Shown here in pieces: positions 33,091 to 42,749 of a stretch of DNA of 64,000 bases. This DNA is from Symbiodinium natans (taxonomy: Eukaryota > Sar > Dinophyceae > Suessiales > Symbiodiniaceae), in assembly GCA_905221605.1 (NCBI GenBank), contig CAJNDS010000156.1, positions 145,001 through 209,000 of the forward strand, in the 5' to 3' direction. Positions within the stretch are counted from its first letter, which is position 1. The number at the start of each line of letters is the position of its first letter. The notes under the pieces are model-generated. The model worked only from the letters and a program-made list of their open reading frames with translations. It made no database searches and had not been told where the DNA came from. The position numbers and the translations under genes are program-made.

Positions 33091-36000
33091 CGAACCAATA
33101 GCAGAAACCCTTCTTCCTCTTCTCCAAGCGCTCTGCCTCATACCGGTCCATAGGGCGATTGTGCTCTACATGAACATTGCCATGTACCTGGGGACTGCTC
33201 CCTTCACCCGACGTGCTATCAGTATTTGGTGCTTGGAGTACAGCTGGAAAACCTGGCCTTGGTCCTACCACCTTCATGATCGGTTTTCCGCCAACTCCTG
33301 AGCCATGCTGAGACGATCCAAAAACATTGAACATCTTCATGAAGGCCTTTCTAGTGCCAATCTTCTGCACCCTTTTGATTGGACGTTTCATTGCTCCAAC
33401 CTTGCATCCAGATGCGTTCAAACGACACAACCTCCTATAACCAACTCTATGTCCCTTCTTCCAAAGAGCCATAAGAATTTTAGAGGCAGTAACATTCTCC
33501 ACCTCTACCTTTTCCAATGGTCCCTCACTTCCCGGAACAAACCCATCCATATCTGAAGACCTTTCCATCTTTTTTGACACCACTTCGTCGAGGTAGTCTT
33601 CCGAGATCCAGGGTAAGTTCCCCTTAGAGGAAGGATTGTCATCATTGTTTGGTCCTTCACCAGGATACCCTTTTGTGCTGTCAAAGATCTTACCAGTAGT
33701 GCGGTCCTGCATAGAGAAATTCGAAGCCACGCGGGAGTACACTGACCACAAGAAAATCCTTGTGTCCGCCAGTCTTGATGACCCACTGGATGTCTCCTCT
33801 TCCGGAGAAACTTCTGGCGCTTTGCCATCCCCTCCAGTGTCACCACTTGTCTCACCTCCAGCATCTTCAATGGGAATAAGGAATTCGTTGTTCCCTTGAT
33901 CAAGCACCGCACCCTCTGGTCCAAGAACTTCCAGCACCGCTGTCGAAGGATCCACCTCTTCATCAGCATCGTCGTCCATCCTTCTCCAGAGAGCCTCCAA
34001 TTGGTCCGCACAAGTCGCCGCTTGAAGGAACTCCATCAACCGAGCCCTCCCGCGCTGCCAGAGAAATTCCGAAACCATCACCGACCCTTGGGCTCCCAGA
34101 TTCAGGAATGGGTGAACCATTTTGGCTACCCTCGCCATAAGTTCAATATGAACTTCCATGCCTGGACTGCGGCTCCAATCATAGGCAATTGCCTCCATAG
34201 CAGTTCCAAACTTGTCAGTATTCTTGAATTCCCCTTCCAGACCAGGAGACAACAAGGCACCCATCACCGAAAGAGGATAATTCCCCACCGCCGGCAAGCA
34301 CGGGTTGTCATGGAACGAATGATGCAGGTCAGTATAATGTCCTTGATCTCTCCTTTGAAAAAGGAGTGCTCCAGTCCCTAGCTGGGCATTCATTTCATCC
34401 ACTTGAACCATTTCAGCACATATCCTCTGTGCCATGTACGCCATTGCTGGCCAGACGGAACGATCGGTAAGACCGCGACGCATAACCCAATCAGTTGTTG
34501 GCGACTGAATCAGCGTCCTTGGATCATACACCAGAACAACCATCGCACCGTCACCCATTGACTGATCAGCATCGTCCTCCAGTGCCAGGTTCTCATCCTG
34601 TTCGCTTGCACCCTCGGATGACATGCTAATAACCAAATTTCGATCCATCTTATTGGACCCTTTTTGGCAGTCTCTTTGCCCCACCGGCAACTTGCCAACT
34701 GCAACCTTCCAATAAATCCGAGTCAGAAGGCCTTTAACCAGCAATTGCTGAAGGTCACTCCTCACCGGACCACCATCCAATATCTTCGCATCATCACCAC
34801 GGAGGTCATTGCTCCCACCTTCTCCTTCTTTTTGGTCAGTCTCCTCGCCAGAAATCTGTACTGCTCCTTCCGGCGCCGTCTCCTGTCCAGCCACTTCTTG
34901 CCCAGGAAGAACTTGAGCGCTTTCAGAGACATTCACCTGTCCAGCAACACCTTGCCCAGGTAAAACCTCATCCGTGGAGCCCACCGCCAGCGAACCAACC
35001 ATAACTGAACCATCCCTTGCTCTTTTTTGAGACCGTTCAGCTCGACGAGAAGGTTGTGGTAGCGAAAAAACTTGTGAAGTCACTTCTTGGCGGGTCTCCC
35101 CCCGCGACGCTTTGTCGCGCCCTTCGCCAAGGTGAACCGATTTTTTCGGCCCGTCATTGGAGCCTGAAGAACCACTTTGCGGAACATTGCCACGATTCGC
35201 AGTTCTCTGTGAATCCCTTTCTTGCAAAAAGATTTCCTTCAGGCGTTGTACGGCATTGGTCTCCTCTTCGCTTGAATCGCTTGAGGAAGCGGCATACGAG
35301 ACCAAAGCCTCCGCCTGTTCATCATCATCCACCACATCTGCCCACGCTCTGCTGAACCGATACGACAACCCACCACGAGGCTTCAGTTCCAGTGGCTTCG
35401 GCTTTTCCACCACTTCCGCCGGTTGCACTCGTCGTTGTGACCGAGAGCGTGGCACCTGTCGCACCTGTTTTTTGTCCAGCAAGGGCCTTCCCCTTCTCAC
35501 AGGGTTTGATCTTGACCGATACTTTTTTGTTGGTGGATTCACCGGCGGCATTCCAACTCCCACCAACCGCAGCTTCTGTACGCACAACGGAGACCTCTGC
35601 GCAAGCGTCCAACCATCACGGTACCTGACCTTATCAAAAAGCTCCCGATAGGAGCCTCTCGGCATAGTTTTTGCACCGGAGTCTTCAGCTTCACGCACCT
35701 GAGTGAGGGTTCGCACCGCCGCTCTTCCAGTCCCTTTGTTCCCAGAAGATTGTTGTACCCGTACAGATGCATCAGAAGGAACTGCCTTTTCCGGTCCTCC
35801 CGGGCGATATCGGACATCACCAACCAATTGCAGAATTTTGCATGCGGTCACTTTGTTGATCCCTTTGTCAACCAAATCTTCCACAAAGATGAACTCTTGC
35901 AAGTCCGACACATTGGTCACACCAAGCGTAATCATCACCTCACTTACATGAGGGGTATACACCCACAGGTGTGCGTTGCGAGCCATCCAATTTTCAATTG

Positions 36001-38035
36001 GCTCCTCCGGATTTTGAAGCTGAGTACCAGTGGATGCAGCCACCGAATTCTTTTGTTCATCAGCTTCTGCTTCATCCAGAGTACCTTTTTCACCATCTTT
36101 TTGTGACACATTGGTCATTTGCAGTGCTTTTGGTGCCGAGGATGAGGAAGATTCAGCTCCCCCACTTGCAGGTGGCTGAAACGTGCTTCTATCCGTAATC
36201 TCCCATCCTCTCTCTTTTTCAAACCGGACCTGATTGGCCACCTGTACCAAGTGTTTCAGGAGCGACAGCCGCTCCTCTGACATCTCGTCATGGGAGTACT
36301 TGCAGAAATTTAACCCTTTCCGGCAACGTCCTCGGAGGTAATAATCGAAACAGCAATTGTGGAACCCTGCGTCCCTTAGTGACTTCCTGGAAGCATTGTC
36401 CCAAGATTTGCCGGGCTCCCAAGTCCCTTCCAATGCTATGTCATCGTTGTGAAGGTACCTGCATGCAGTCCCATATTTACAACCACCTTGATTGTAATAC
36501 AGACACAGCCGACCTTTTGGCTCACCCGACGTAGGCTCACCCTTTGATGCACCTTTGCCAAAATTGTACTTGGCCCGGAAGGCTAAATCCTCCCGCTCCT
36601 GCTGTGCCTCATCCACTGTACCTTCCTCTGTGGGAGGGTCACCGATGTTCCCATCCTCATCATCAGCTTCTTGGCTATTCTTTGGATCAGTTGACCCTCC
36701 TCCTGGCCAACCTTCACCATAACGACGATGCTCATAGGAACACTCATCACCATTGCGACACCTTCCCCGATTGAAGAACTTGCACAGCTTGCTGTAACCA
36801 GGTGACAACACAGTCTTTGGTGTCATGTAAGCCTTTTTGTACTGGTCAGGGTCCATGTAGGCTTCCATTGGCTTGTTCTCCCTTTTGCTCATGGATTGCA
36901 CTGCACCATCAAGCTCCTGCAAAAATAGCTTGGTGTCCAACCAAAGCGCGTTCCAAAACTCATCTTCCCCTTGATTCAGCACCGTTGCCACCGCTTCACC
37001 CACAACTGGTCGAGAAAATCTCCTTTTTTTGCATGCCAGTTCGAAAAGCGCGTTGTGGTACTGTTTTCGGGAAAAAGTGGTTAACTTCCCCAAGCCTGTG
37101 CTTTCTGTACCATCAGGCTTCCAACCATCATTTTGCAAGATGCCATACGCGCGCCGAGCTTCCGCATTGAGGAATGCCTGATCTGCAACACACTCCTGTA
37201 AATCTTCCATCGGGCGACCCAACAGCATCCCTGTAATTTTGCCAACATAGGCTTCCTCTTCGTTTCCATTCTCCAGAAGAGCTTTGTAGATCTTTTCTCC
37301 ATAAAGTTGTCTTTCTTCTCGTTCTTCAGAGGATAACTCCTGTACCACAAGCTCCTCATCGGATTGCTCTTCCTCCTGTTTCCAGTCCCATTGACCGTTG
37401 GAATCTCGGTACCATTGACCAACATACCATGAATTCGTCCACCACGTACTCCAGCCGCTGGGTTTCCATTTCCGCAGCGTTGAGGAAGAGTCCTCCACGT
37501 CCTCTTCCAAAACCAGAAAGGTGTCCAAGATTATGGTACCATCATCTTCCACTAGTTTCACTGTTCCATTGACAGTATCACCAAATCTGAAATGACACGT
37601 ATTGTTCCCTTCTGCAGGAATCAATACATTCAAATCACCAAGGTCCAAAAAGGCTCCATACCCATTGATGCAGCGCACTAGACCCATGATCTCATCTCCC
37701 TCTTGATAGCAATGTGTCCCAGGTGATTCCAAGGCTCCCGCTCGGGGCATTTTCTTTGCGTGCTCTTCAGAAACCACCTCTGTATCATCGGCTCCTGGCG
37801 CATCCTTTGTTTTCACCTTTGAGTCACACTGCTCGTCCTGCTCCACGAGTCCCACAAGCTCATCTTTTTTGTGCTCCTGGACTTCAGGACCTCCCTTTTT
37901 CTCCGCCAAAGGCTTTGCCTCATCTGCTGTAATTCGCTCGGTGTCGACTTCCGGCGAACTTCCAGACGGCAACACTTCTCCCTTCATGGGAGTGGACCCA
38001 TCATTGGAGTCCTTTGTCACACCTTCTGCAGCAGG
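33059..38035 (-). CDS. LTR-element polyprotein main segment: S1-like, MLLE, CCCH x3, SAM-like
   Basis: About 1,658 sense codons after the TAG at 38036-38038. Residues below are counted from the GTG at 38020. About 107-168 is an S1-like RNA-binding fold (GDEIMGLVRCINGYGAFLDL, then FGDTVNGTVK). About 235-297 is an MLLE/PABC domain with the diagnostic KITGMLL at 261-267; in poly(A)-binding protein and UBR5 this domain binds PAM2 peptides. CCCH fingers lie at about 413-431, 506-524 and 557-577. About 686-733 is SAM-like (VSDLQEFIFVEDLVDKGI). A basic, Arg/Ser-rich linker follows. Then comes a ~250-residue helical region (WPAMAYMAQRICAEM) that could be a capsid-like part, which is inference only. 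No pol motif is seen. The frame is identical to the upstream WW-containing frame, with the amber codon between them. Confidence 0.7.
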   Translation of the reverse strand, partial: PAAEGVTKDSNDGSTPMKGEVLPSGSSPEVDTERITADEAKPLAEKKGGPEVQEHKKDELVGLVEQDEQCDSKVKTKDAPGADDTEVVSEEHAKKMPRAGALESPGTHCYQEGDEIMGLVRCINGYGAFLDLGDLNVLIPAEGNNTCHFRFGDTVNGTVKLVEDDGTIILDTFLVLEEDVEDSSSTLRKWKPSGWSTWWTNSWYVGQWYRDSNGQWDWKQEEEQSDEELVVQELSSEEREERQLYGEKIYKALLENGNEEEAYVGKITGMLLGRPMEDLQECVADQAFLNAEARRAYGILQNDGWKPDGTESTGLGKLTTFSRKQYHNALFELACKKRRFSRPVVGEAVATVLNQGEDEFWNALWLDTKLFLQELDGAVQSMSKRENKPMEAYMDPDQYKKAYMTPKTVLSPGYSKLCKFFNRGRCRNGDECSYEHRRYGEGWPGGGSTDPKNSQEADDEDGNIGDPPTEEGTVDEAQQEREDLAFRAKYNFGKGASKGEPTSGEPKGRLCLYYNQGGCKYGTACRYLHNDDIALEGTWEPGKSWDNASRKSLRDAGFHNCCFDYYLRGRCRKGLNFCKYSHDEMSEERLSLLKHLVQVANQVRFEKERGWEITDRSTFQPPASGGAESSSSSAPKALQMTNVSQKDGEKGTLDEAEADEQKNSVAASTGTQLQNPEEPIENWMARNAHLWVYTPHVSEVMITLGVTNVSDLQEFIFVEDLVDKGINKVTACKILQLVGDVRYRPGGPEKAVPSDASVRVQQSSGNKGTGRAAVRTLTQVREAEDSGAKTMPRGSYRELFDKVRYRDGWTLAQRSPLCVQKLRLVGVGMPPVNPPTKKYRSRSNPVRRGRPLLDKKQVRQVPRSRSQRRVQPAEVVEKPKPLELKPRGGLSYRFSRAWADVVDDDEQAEALVSYAASSSDSSEEETNAVQRLKEIFLQERDSQRTANRGNVPQSGSSGSNDGPKKSVHLGEGRDKASRGETRQEVTSQVFSLPQPSRRAERSQKRARDGSVMVGSLAVGSTDEVLPGQGVAGQVNVSESAQVLPGQEVAGQETAPEGAVQISGEETDQKEGEGGSNDLRGDDAKILDGGPVRSDLQQLLVKGLLTRIYWKVAVGKLPVGQRDCQKGSNKMDRNLVISMSSEGASEQDENLALEDDADQSMGDGAMVVLVYDPRTLIQSPTTDWVMRRGLTDRSVWPAMAYMAQRICAEMVQVDEMNAQLGTGALLFQRRDQGHYTDLHHSFHDNPCLPAVGNYPLSVMGALLSPGLEGEFKNTDKFGTAMEAIAYDWSRSPGMEVHIELMARVAKMVHPFLNLGAQGSVMVSEFLWQRGRARLMEFLQAATCADQLEALWRRMDDDADEEVDPSTAVLEVLGPEGAVLDQGNNEFLIPIEDAGGETSGDTGGDGKAPEVSPEEETSSGSSRLADTRIFLWSVYSRVASNFSMQDRTTGKIFDSTKGYPGEGPNNDDNPSSKGNLPWISEDYLDEVVSKKMERSSDMDGFVPGSEGPLEKVEVENVTASKILMALWKKGHRVGYRRLCRLNASGCKVGAMKRPIKRVQKIGTRKAFMKMFNVFGSSQHGSGVGGKPIMKVVGPRPGFPAVLQAPNTDSTSGEGSSPQVHGNVHVEHNRPMDRYEAERLEKRKKGFCYWFGKGERSLQIR

Positions 38036-39701
38036 CTAATCTTCTTCCACTGCAGGGCAATTAAGTCGATCATCCACGGCAGGCACGCTTTCTTCCACCG
38101 CAGGCTCCTTTGGTTCCATGGCTTCCAAAGGAGAATTTCCACCATCGTTGACCACAGCTGCCTCATTGGCTCCGGTGTAGCCCTTGTCATTTCGTTCCTC
38201 GCGGCTAACTTCAGGTTGCACCAGTGCGTCCACCTGTGAACCTCCATCATCAGCTGCTGCGGAGACCTGCGCCCCATTGTTGCAGTCACCCGTGGAACGT
38301 AACACCATATGCACCTCAACCCGTGCTTCCTTCGCACTCCAGGTAATATCTGGCGCATCGACCCGCGCATCATTGGCGCTCCAGGCCTCATTTTTCAGAT
38401 CTTCCGTGTCTCCAGCTATTCCAGAAGCTTCTTTTTCCCTTTGAATGGCAGGAACCTTGGCACCAAACGAAGAGACCTCCTCAGTCGCAACACACGACCT
38501 TTTCCCTCCGTCTTCCAAATCTCCAGGACCACATTCCTGAACGACAGGTACCACATCCACCACTCGCTCTTCTGCAGCCGACACAGTTCCGATCTCCACA
38601 TTGGGAATCTTTTCTTCTGGACCTACCGATTCCACCGCTGCCACACCCTCAGAAAGTGCTCCCATTCCTTCCCGATCCAGATGTTGAGCTCCAGCGATGT
38701 CTGTTCGGTTTCCAGGAATCTCCTCCTCATCAGGAGAACCCGAGGTCGGGGCGTCACCACCAGCCCTAGGACCGCTATCCCTGATAGTAGAGGAAAAATC
38801 TTTTTCACCTAAACTATTTACACTACCCTGGAATGCCCTCGTAGACTCAGTCTTCGGAGTAGAGGATGAAGAATCCAGTGCCGCCTCCATTTCCAGCTCA
38901 TTGCCCGAAGGAGACCCAACCACCTCGTCACTCTTCATCTTTTCACCTACCACCGGCAATGTCCACTTGCTTTCCTGCGTATCCAGGCAGTAATAATATT
39001 GTCTCCCATCTTCATGGAGGTGCCATTCCCACGTTGTCCCATCGCACGCTTTGATCAGATGCTCGTCTTTCCGAAAACCATCCCTTTCAGAGACCTGTCG
39101 CATCTCGTCCTCTTCTTCGGACAACTGTCGCAACCTCTCAGCCTCCATCTGTAGGATCTCCTCCTCCCCCACGGCGTATCCAGCAGCAGGTGCAGCTTCA
39201 AAGCTGTCCGCACCCTTCTGTTCATGACCGCTTCCACCACCTTGGGAACTCGAAGATGGATCCCTTTTGATCTTGTTCAGAGGCCTCCTGGCCGCTTGCA
39301 GCACTTCTCCAATCAGATCGGTCTGAGACTCTTGGTCTACCATTCGACCCGAAATCGAAGACGACGGCTGATACCCGTGTTTGTGCAACACTCGTAAAAC
39401 AGTCACCTCCATTTCACGATCTATACCACCAGTCGCGTCCCAGTTCCTTTTCTCACCAGGCTTTGGCGATACAGAGACAGCACGTCCTTCAGCTTCAGCA
39501 TTGCTAACCATATCCACATTGGGAATTCATACCCACATTGGGGCTTTCTGCAACCAAGGCCTCTTCCAGATGTTCTTCAGCGCCGGGAATCACCTCTTCC
39601 AACACCGATCTTTCACCCAGAGACTCAGCTGCACCATTTCCAGCTCCACCATCTTGTCCACCATCCGAGGCAGGTTGGAGCCATCGCTTCGGAGAAGGCA
39701 T
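38036..39701 (-). CDS. LTR-element protein N-terminal segment with WW domain
   Basis: The best start is the ATG at 39701. A 19-bp tandem duplication near 39511-39543 shifts the frame, after which ATG 39511 continues to TAG 38036-38038. Counted from the GTG at 39517, a WW domain lies at about 160-189 with both tryptophans and the GRQYYYCLDT strand; the usual partner is a proline-rich peptide. The remainder is acidic and low-complexity. Two further alanine/valine-rich stretches precede the TAG. As the next codons continue in the same frame, readthrough or a point mutation are equally possible. Confidence 0.65.
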
Positions 39702-39750
39702 TGCTTCTTGATCCCAAAAACCTTGAAAGAACACTTAACCGCAGGGAACC

Positions 39751-39768
39751 TAATTTGGGCTCATAACC
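39751..39768 (-). other. Primer binding site, half-tRNA-Met type
   Basis: Directly after the 5' LTR the coding strand reads GGTTATGAGCCCAA. This is complementary to the anticodon arm (GGGCUCAUAACC) of a methionine tRNA, not to a tRNA 3' CCA end. Drosophila copia primes from a cleaved initiator tRNA-Met in the same way. Confidence 0.7.
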
Positions 39769-40025
39769 TACGGGGGGACAACCAAGGAAGGAAATCAACT
39801 CCCCTAATCGCCCTACAACCAAGAACACGGATAAGAGCAACCCAGGGGGAAAGGAAAGGGGGAAGGAATCCACACCCTTACCAAACCCTAAGAACCCAGG
39901 CACTACTTTTTGAACTTGTGGCTTTCTGTTCAAGCCCATCTTGAGCCAAACATGGTTTACGGGTTCATTAACCCTTCCAACTTCCAACACTAACTCTTTT
40001 CTACAATACCAATTGCAGCTCCGCA
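39769..40025 (-). repeat. 5' LTR (257 bp)
   Basis: TGCGGAG...CCCGTA ends, 5' to the coding unit. It lacks the 30 bp present in the 3' LTR. It presumably carries the promoter. The spliced-leader-like stretch lies 63 bp from its start. Confidence 0.85.
39940..39962 (-). promoter_or_regulatory. Spliced-leader-like sequence in 5' LTR
   Basis: Reads CCGTA, AA, CCAT, G, TTTGGCTCAAG. The dinoflagellate spliced leader differs only by G in place of AA and by lacking the inserted G. In this position it could mark the 5' end of a trans-spliced transcript that was copied into the LTR. Confidence 0.6.
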
Positions 40026-40030
40026 CCCTA
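40026..40030. repeat. 5-bp target-site duplication, right copy
   Basis: CCCTA, matching 31206-31210. The telomere-like array continues to the right to about 40095. Confidence 0.65.
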
Positions 40031-40104
40031 AACCCTAAGCCCCAAACCCTAAACCCTAAACCCTAAGCCCTAAACCCTAAACCCTAGCCCTAATCCTCAG
40101 GGCC

Positions 40105-40199
40105 TTATCCGATGCCAGCAAGGTGTTGGGGTGCGGTAGCGTCTGATCGGCCGAGGCCTGCGAGGTCCGTAGCGGCGCGAGTTTCAGGGAGCAGGGCTT
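40105..40199 (-). CDS. Putative exon downstream of a family-3 element
   Basis: Begins at an ATGAATGAG acceptor that coincides with the 3' end of a family-3 element, as in the TBC-like and phosphatase genes. It reads SLKLAPLRTSQASADQTLPH. The product is unknown. The exon at 40391-40460 is the likely upstream neighbour. Confidence 0.4.
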
Positions 40200-40350
40200 C
40201 TCATTCATGGTAGGGATAGTAATAAAATTATAAATCCATCTTCCTTATTGTGTAAGTACCCTTAGAAAGGTTGGAATAGTAAGACATTTGTAAATCTATC
40301 TTCCTTATTGTGTTTAAGTACCCTTAGAAAGGTAAAATGTTACCCCACTA
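40200..40350 (-). repeat. Family-3 introner-like element with internal duplication
   Basis: In minus orientation it starts GTCATAGTGGGGTAACATTT and ends ACTATCCCTACCATGAATGAG (positions 40200-40220). An internal ~55 bp unit (AATCTATCTTCCTTATTGTG on plus) is duplicated. It is probably an intron between the exon-like segments on each side. Confidence 0.55.
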
Positions 40351-40390
40351 TGACTGTTGTCGACTTAGGGCTTGCGGGTTTAGGGTTGAG

Positions 40391-40460
40391 GACTTCCGCA
40401 GCCGGAAACCACGAGTTTCTTGGCATCCCGAAAGAGAAGCTCGAAAGGCACCGGTCAAGG
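40391..40460 (-). CDS. Putative exon, unrecognised
   Basis: Open on minus (PVPFELLFRDAKKLVVSGCG) and flanked on its upstream side by a TTTAGGG array (40458-40525). It lies upstream of the family-3 element and the exon at 40105-40199. Confidence 0.35.
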
Positions 40461-40526
40461 GTTTAGGGTTTAGGGTTTAGGGTTTAGGGTTTAGGGTTTA
40501 GGGTTTAGGGTTTAGGGTTTAGGGCC

Positions 40527-42640
40527 TCTCATCAAGCATGTGGAACATGCCGCGGAAGTGAGGGGGGCGCTGCAACCGCGACAAGAAACTCAAAACCACG
40601 GACCACGCCAAGATTTCTCGACCACGCCACGAAAACGTTTCTCACGACAAGGATTTGGTATGTTTACCAGAGTTTTCGGGGCCTGGGCCACCTAAAATGA
40701 AACGGTGCGGGAAGTCGGGGGGGGGGGGGGGTGCCTGCAGCTCCTCATTCCGGAGCCTAATTTTTGAATTTTGGAGGGGGCTTTGGGGTTTAAGGGTGTG
40801 GGCGCTTGACGTAGCCGAAGCCCTCAGCAGTTTTGAGGGGGGGGGGGGCTTCGCGATCCCTGCCACCTTCCGCAACCAGTCTCCTCAAACACCGAGCACC
40901 CTCAAGACCTGAACACCCCTTCCGACATGGGCGGCTGAAACCTTTCGACATGAACCCCCTAAACCCTAAACCCGAAACATCCCTAAACCCTGAACCCTGA
41001 ACCCTGAACCCTGAACCCTAGACCCTAAACCCTAAAACCCTAAACCCTAAACCTCCGAAACCCTGAGACGCCCATCTTCGAGCTCCCACCTCACCGAGCG
41101 GGCGGGCGATCATGGGCGCTGCCTGGGGCCGTAGGTGGGACATTCTCGCTGAACCAACAACAACAAGCATGCGCGGATTAGGGTTTAGGGTTTAGGGTTT
41201 AGGGTTTAGGGTTTAGGGTTTAGGGTTTAGGGCTTAGGGCTTAGGGTTTACGGTTTGGGGGTTGGGGGGTTTAGGTTTAGGGTTTCTTGCCAAGGGTTTA
41301 GGGTTTTGGGGCGACAGGCCAGCAACTCAGAACTGCAACATCTCCCACATTCGCGAAATGGAGGCCTGGACGCATGTACACTTCTAGGTTTGTGTGTGTG
41401 TGTGTGCGTGTCGTTAGGCATGCGTGTGTAACAATAGAAGTGTATAAACATATAAGACACTTCATGCTTGCTTTTCCGGTTTTGCATGTACAGTATTTGG
41501 GGGGAGGGTTAGCGTTGTGATCACTACTGCATTACTACTGCTAATGCTGTTCAGTTCCTAACATCAACACTTGTTCTTACTATCCATTCATTATGTTCCA
41601 ACTGATGGATTGCATTTTTCTGCCAATCGCGCCGCTCTCGAAATGATTGCCGCCCCGTTTAGGGGTACCCCCTATGAAACGGCACCAAGCGGCACCTGCG
41701 ATGAAGCATACCCAAAAAGGCCCATAATTTAGAGAATCCCCCAATTAGCAGCTGGCCATTGTTTAATAAGCTCCTAATGTGGACTTTGTAGTCTTGGGGG
41801 ATCCTTAAAAAGGGCCTAGACAATTACCTGACCATTGTGAAGCGAATCATTATGGTGAAGGCTGAGGGTGTCGTAGAGCTTTGGGAGCGACTTGAACCCT
41901 AAACCCTAAACCCTAAACCCAAGGCCTAGGCCGCCCCCCTACAGTTGGGGGGCGGCTAAGCCCTCGACCTCAATGGCACAAGCCGACCCAGGTAGGTCGC
42001 CCGCCTCCCACAGCTCGGAGGTCGGTAGCACCCACGATGGGCCCGGGAAAGGAGCACGTTGAATGGGCACAAGTACTGGTAACTTTGAAGTCATGACCCT
42101 TGACAGCATTCTGGGGGTGTTTTTGCTGTACCGCAAGGGCCCCAGACCCCTCGCAGCAGCGTGCCCAACCCCTGACAACCCTTCCACTGGGCCCCCGGAC
42201 CCTTTTGGGCCTTCCCCCCCCCCTGGGAACTTTCTGGGACCTCCTCTGGGACCTCCTGACCAGCCTCCGAACTTCTTGGATCTTGCTTGCAAACCCACTG
42301 AACTTCTGGGACCCCCTGGGACCCCCTGCCTTCCCTGACACAGGGTGAACCCTCCTACAACCCCTGAAAGAACGTTTCAAAACGGACGAAGTTTTTAGAA
42401 GCGGACTATTGCCTTGAGTTTAGGCCGAAACCCTAAAAGGAATAGGTTTGGGTGGCTTTGCCGCCTCGGACGGCATGGGGTGGGCTGTTAAATGGCCTTC
42501 CACAGTCGGGCCAAAGCTGCTCTTCGCGCCTCACGAAGCTTTCGGGCTTGTTCCAAAGCCTAACCTTCACAGGGTCTACGCCCTATCACAGCCGACCCTA
42601 AACCCTAAACCCGAAACCCTAAACCCTAAACCCTAAACCC
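40527..42640. repeat. Unique DNA with telomere-like blocks; no gene assigned
   Basis: CCCTAAA at 40960-41055, TTTAGGG at 41175-41240 and (TG)n at about 41390-41412. 41500-41870 is AT-richer unique DNA with an imperfect inverted repeat (CCCATAATTTAGAGAATCCCCC versus GGGGGATCC). 41939-42350 is C-rich and open in several frames (Pro/Gly/Leu translation), probably a degenerate simple repeat of CTGGGACCC. Confidence 0.55.
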
Positions 42641-42641
42641 T

Positions 42642-42738
42642 GAACCCAGCACCCCGAGTTCGAACTCTGCGGCCCAGCAGCACTCCCGGTCTCGGTGGGA
42701 ACCGGCGTCGGGTCGTTGGAGCGGTACATGACCACGCC
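42642..42738 (-). CDS. Putative exon, unrecognised
   Basis: Between CCCTAAA and TTTAGGG blocks. It is open on minus (AGVVMYRSNDPTPVPTETGS). It looks like a linker or low-complexity coding segment. Confidence 0.3.
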
Positions 42739-42749
42739 TGCCAAGGGCT

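Larger units (their letters stand above)
31211..40025 (-). mobile_element. LTR retroelement, 8.8 kb, pol not recognised, Ty1/copia-like priming
   Basis: Terminal direct repeats (39769-40025 as 5' LTR, 31211-31497 as 3' LTR) enclose a minus-strand coding unit. A primer binding site lies directly after the 5' LTR and a purine tract directly before the 3' LTR, and CCCTA duplications lie outside. These are the hallmarks of reverse-transcribed insertion. The primer site matches the anticodon arm of tRNA-Met, as in the copia group. The interior encodes one broken ~2,600-codon frame with RNA-related modules. I find no D-T/S-G protease, no integrase HHCC or DDE pattern and no reverse-transcriptase YVDD-type motif, so the copy is presumably mobilised by enzymes from another element. 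Apart from two base changes and a 30-bp indel the LTRs are identical, so the insertion is recent. Confidence 0.85.

Noticed and set aside
38020-38022. GTG as an independent start of the 1,653-codon frame
   Set aside because: The frame is continuous with the upstream frame through a TAG; no ATG or other start signal lies here.
41939-42380. Overlapping Pro/Gly-rich frames as genes
   Set aside because: They follow a degenerate CTGGGACCC-type repeat and are open in several frames.
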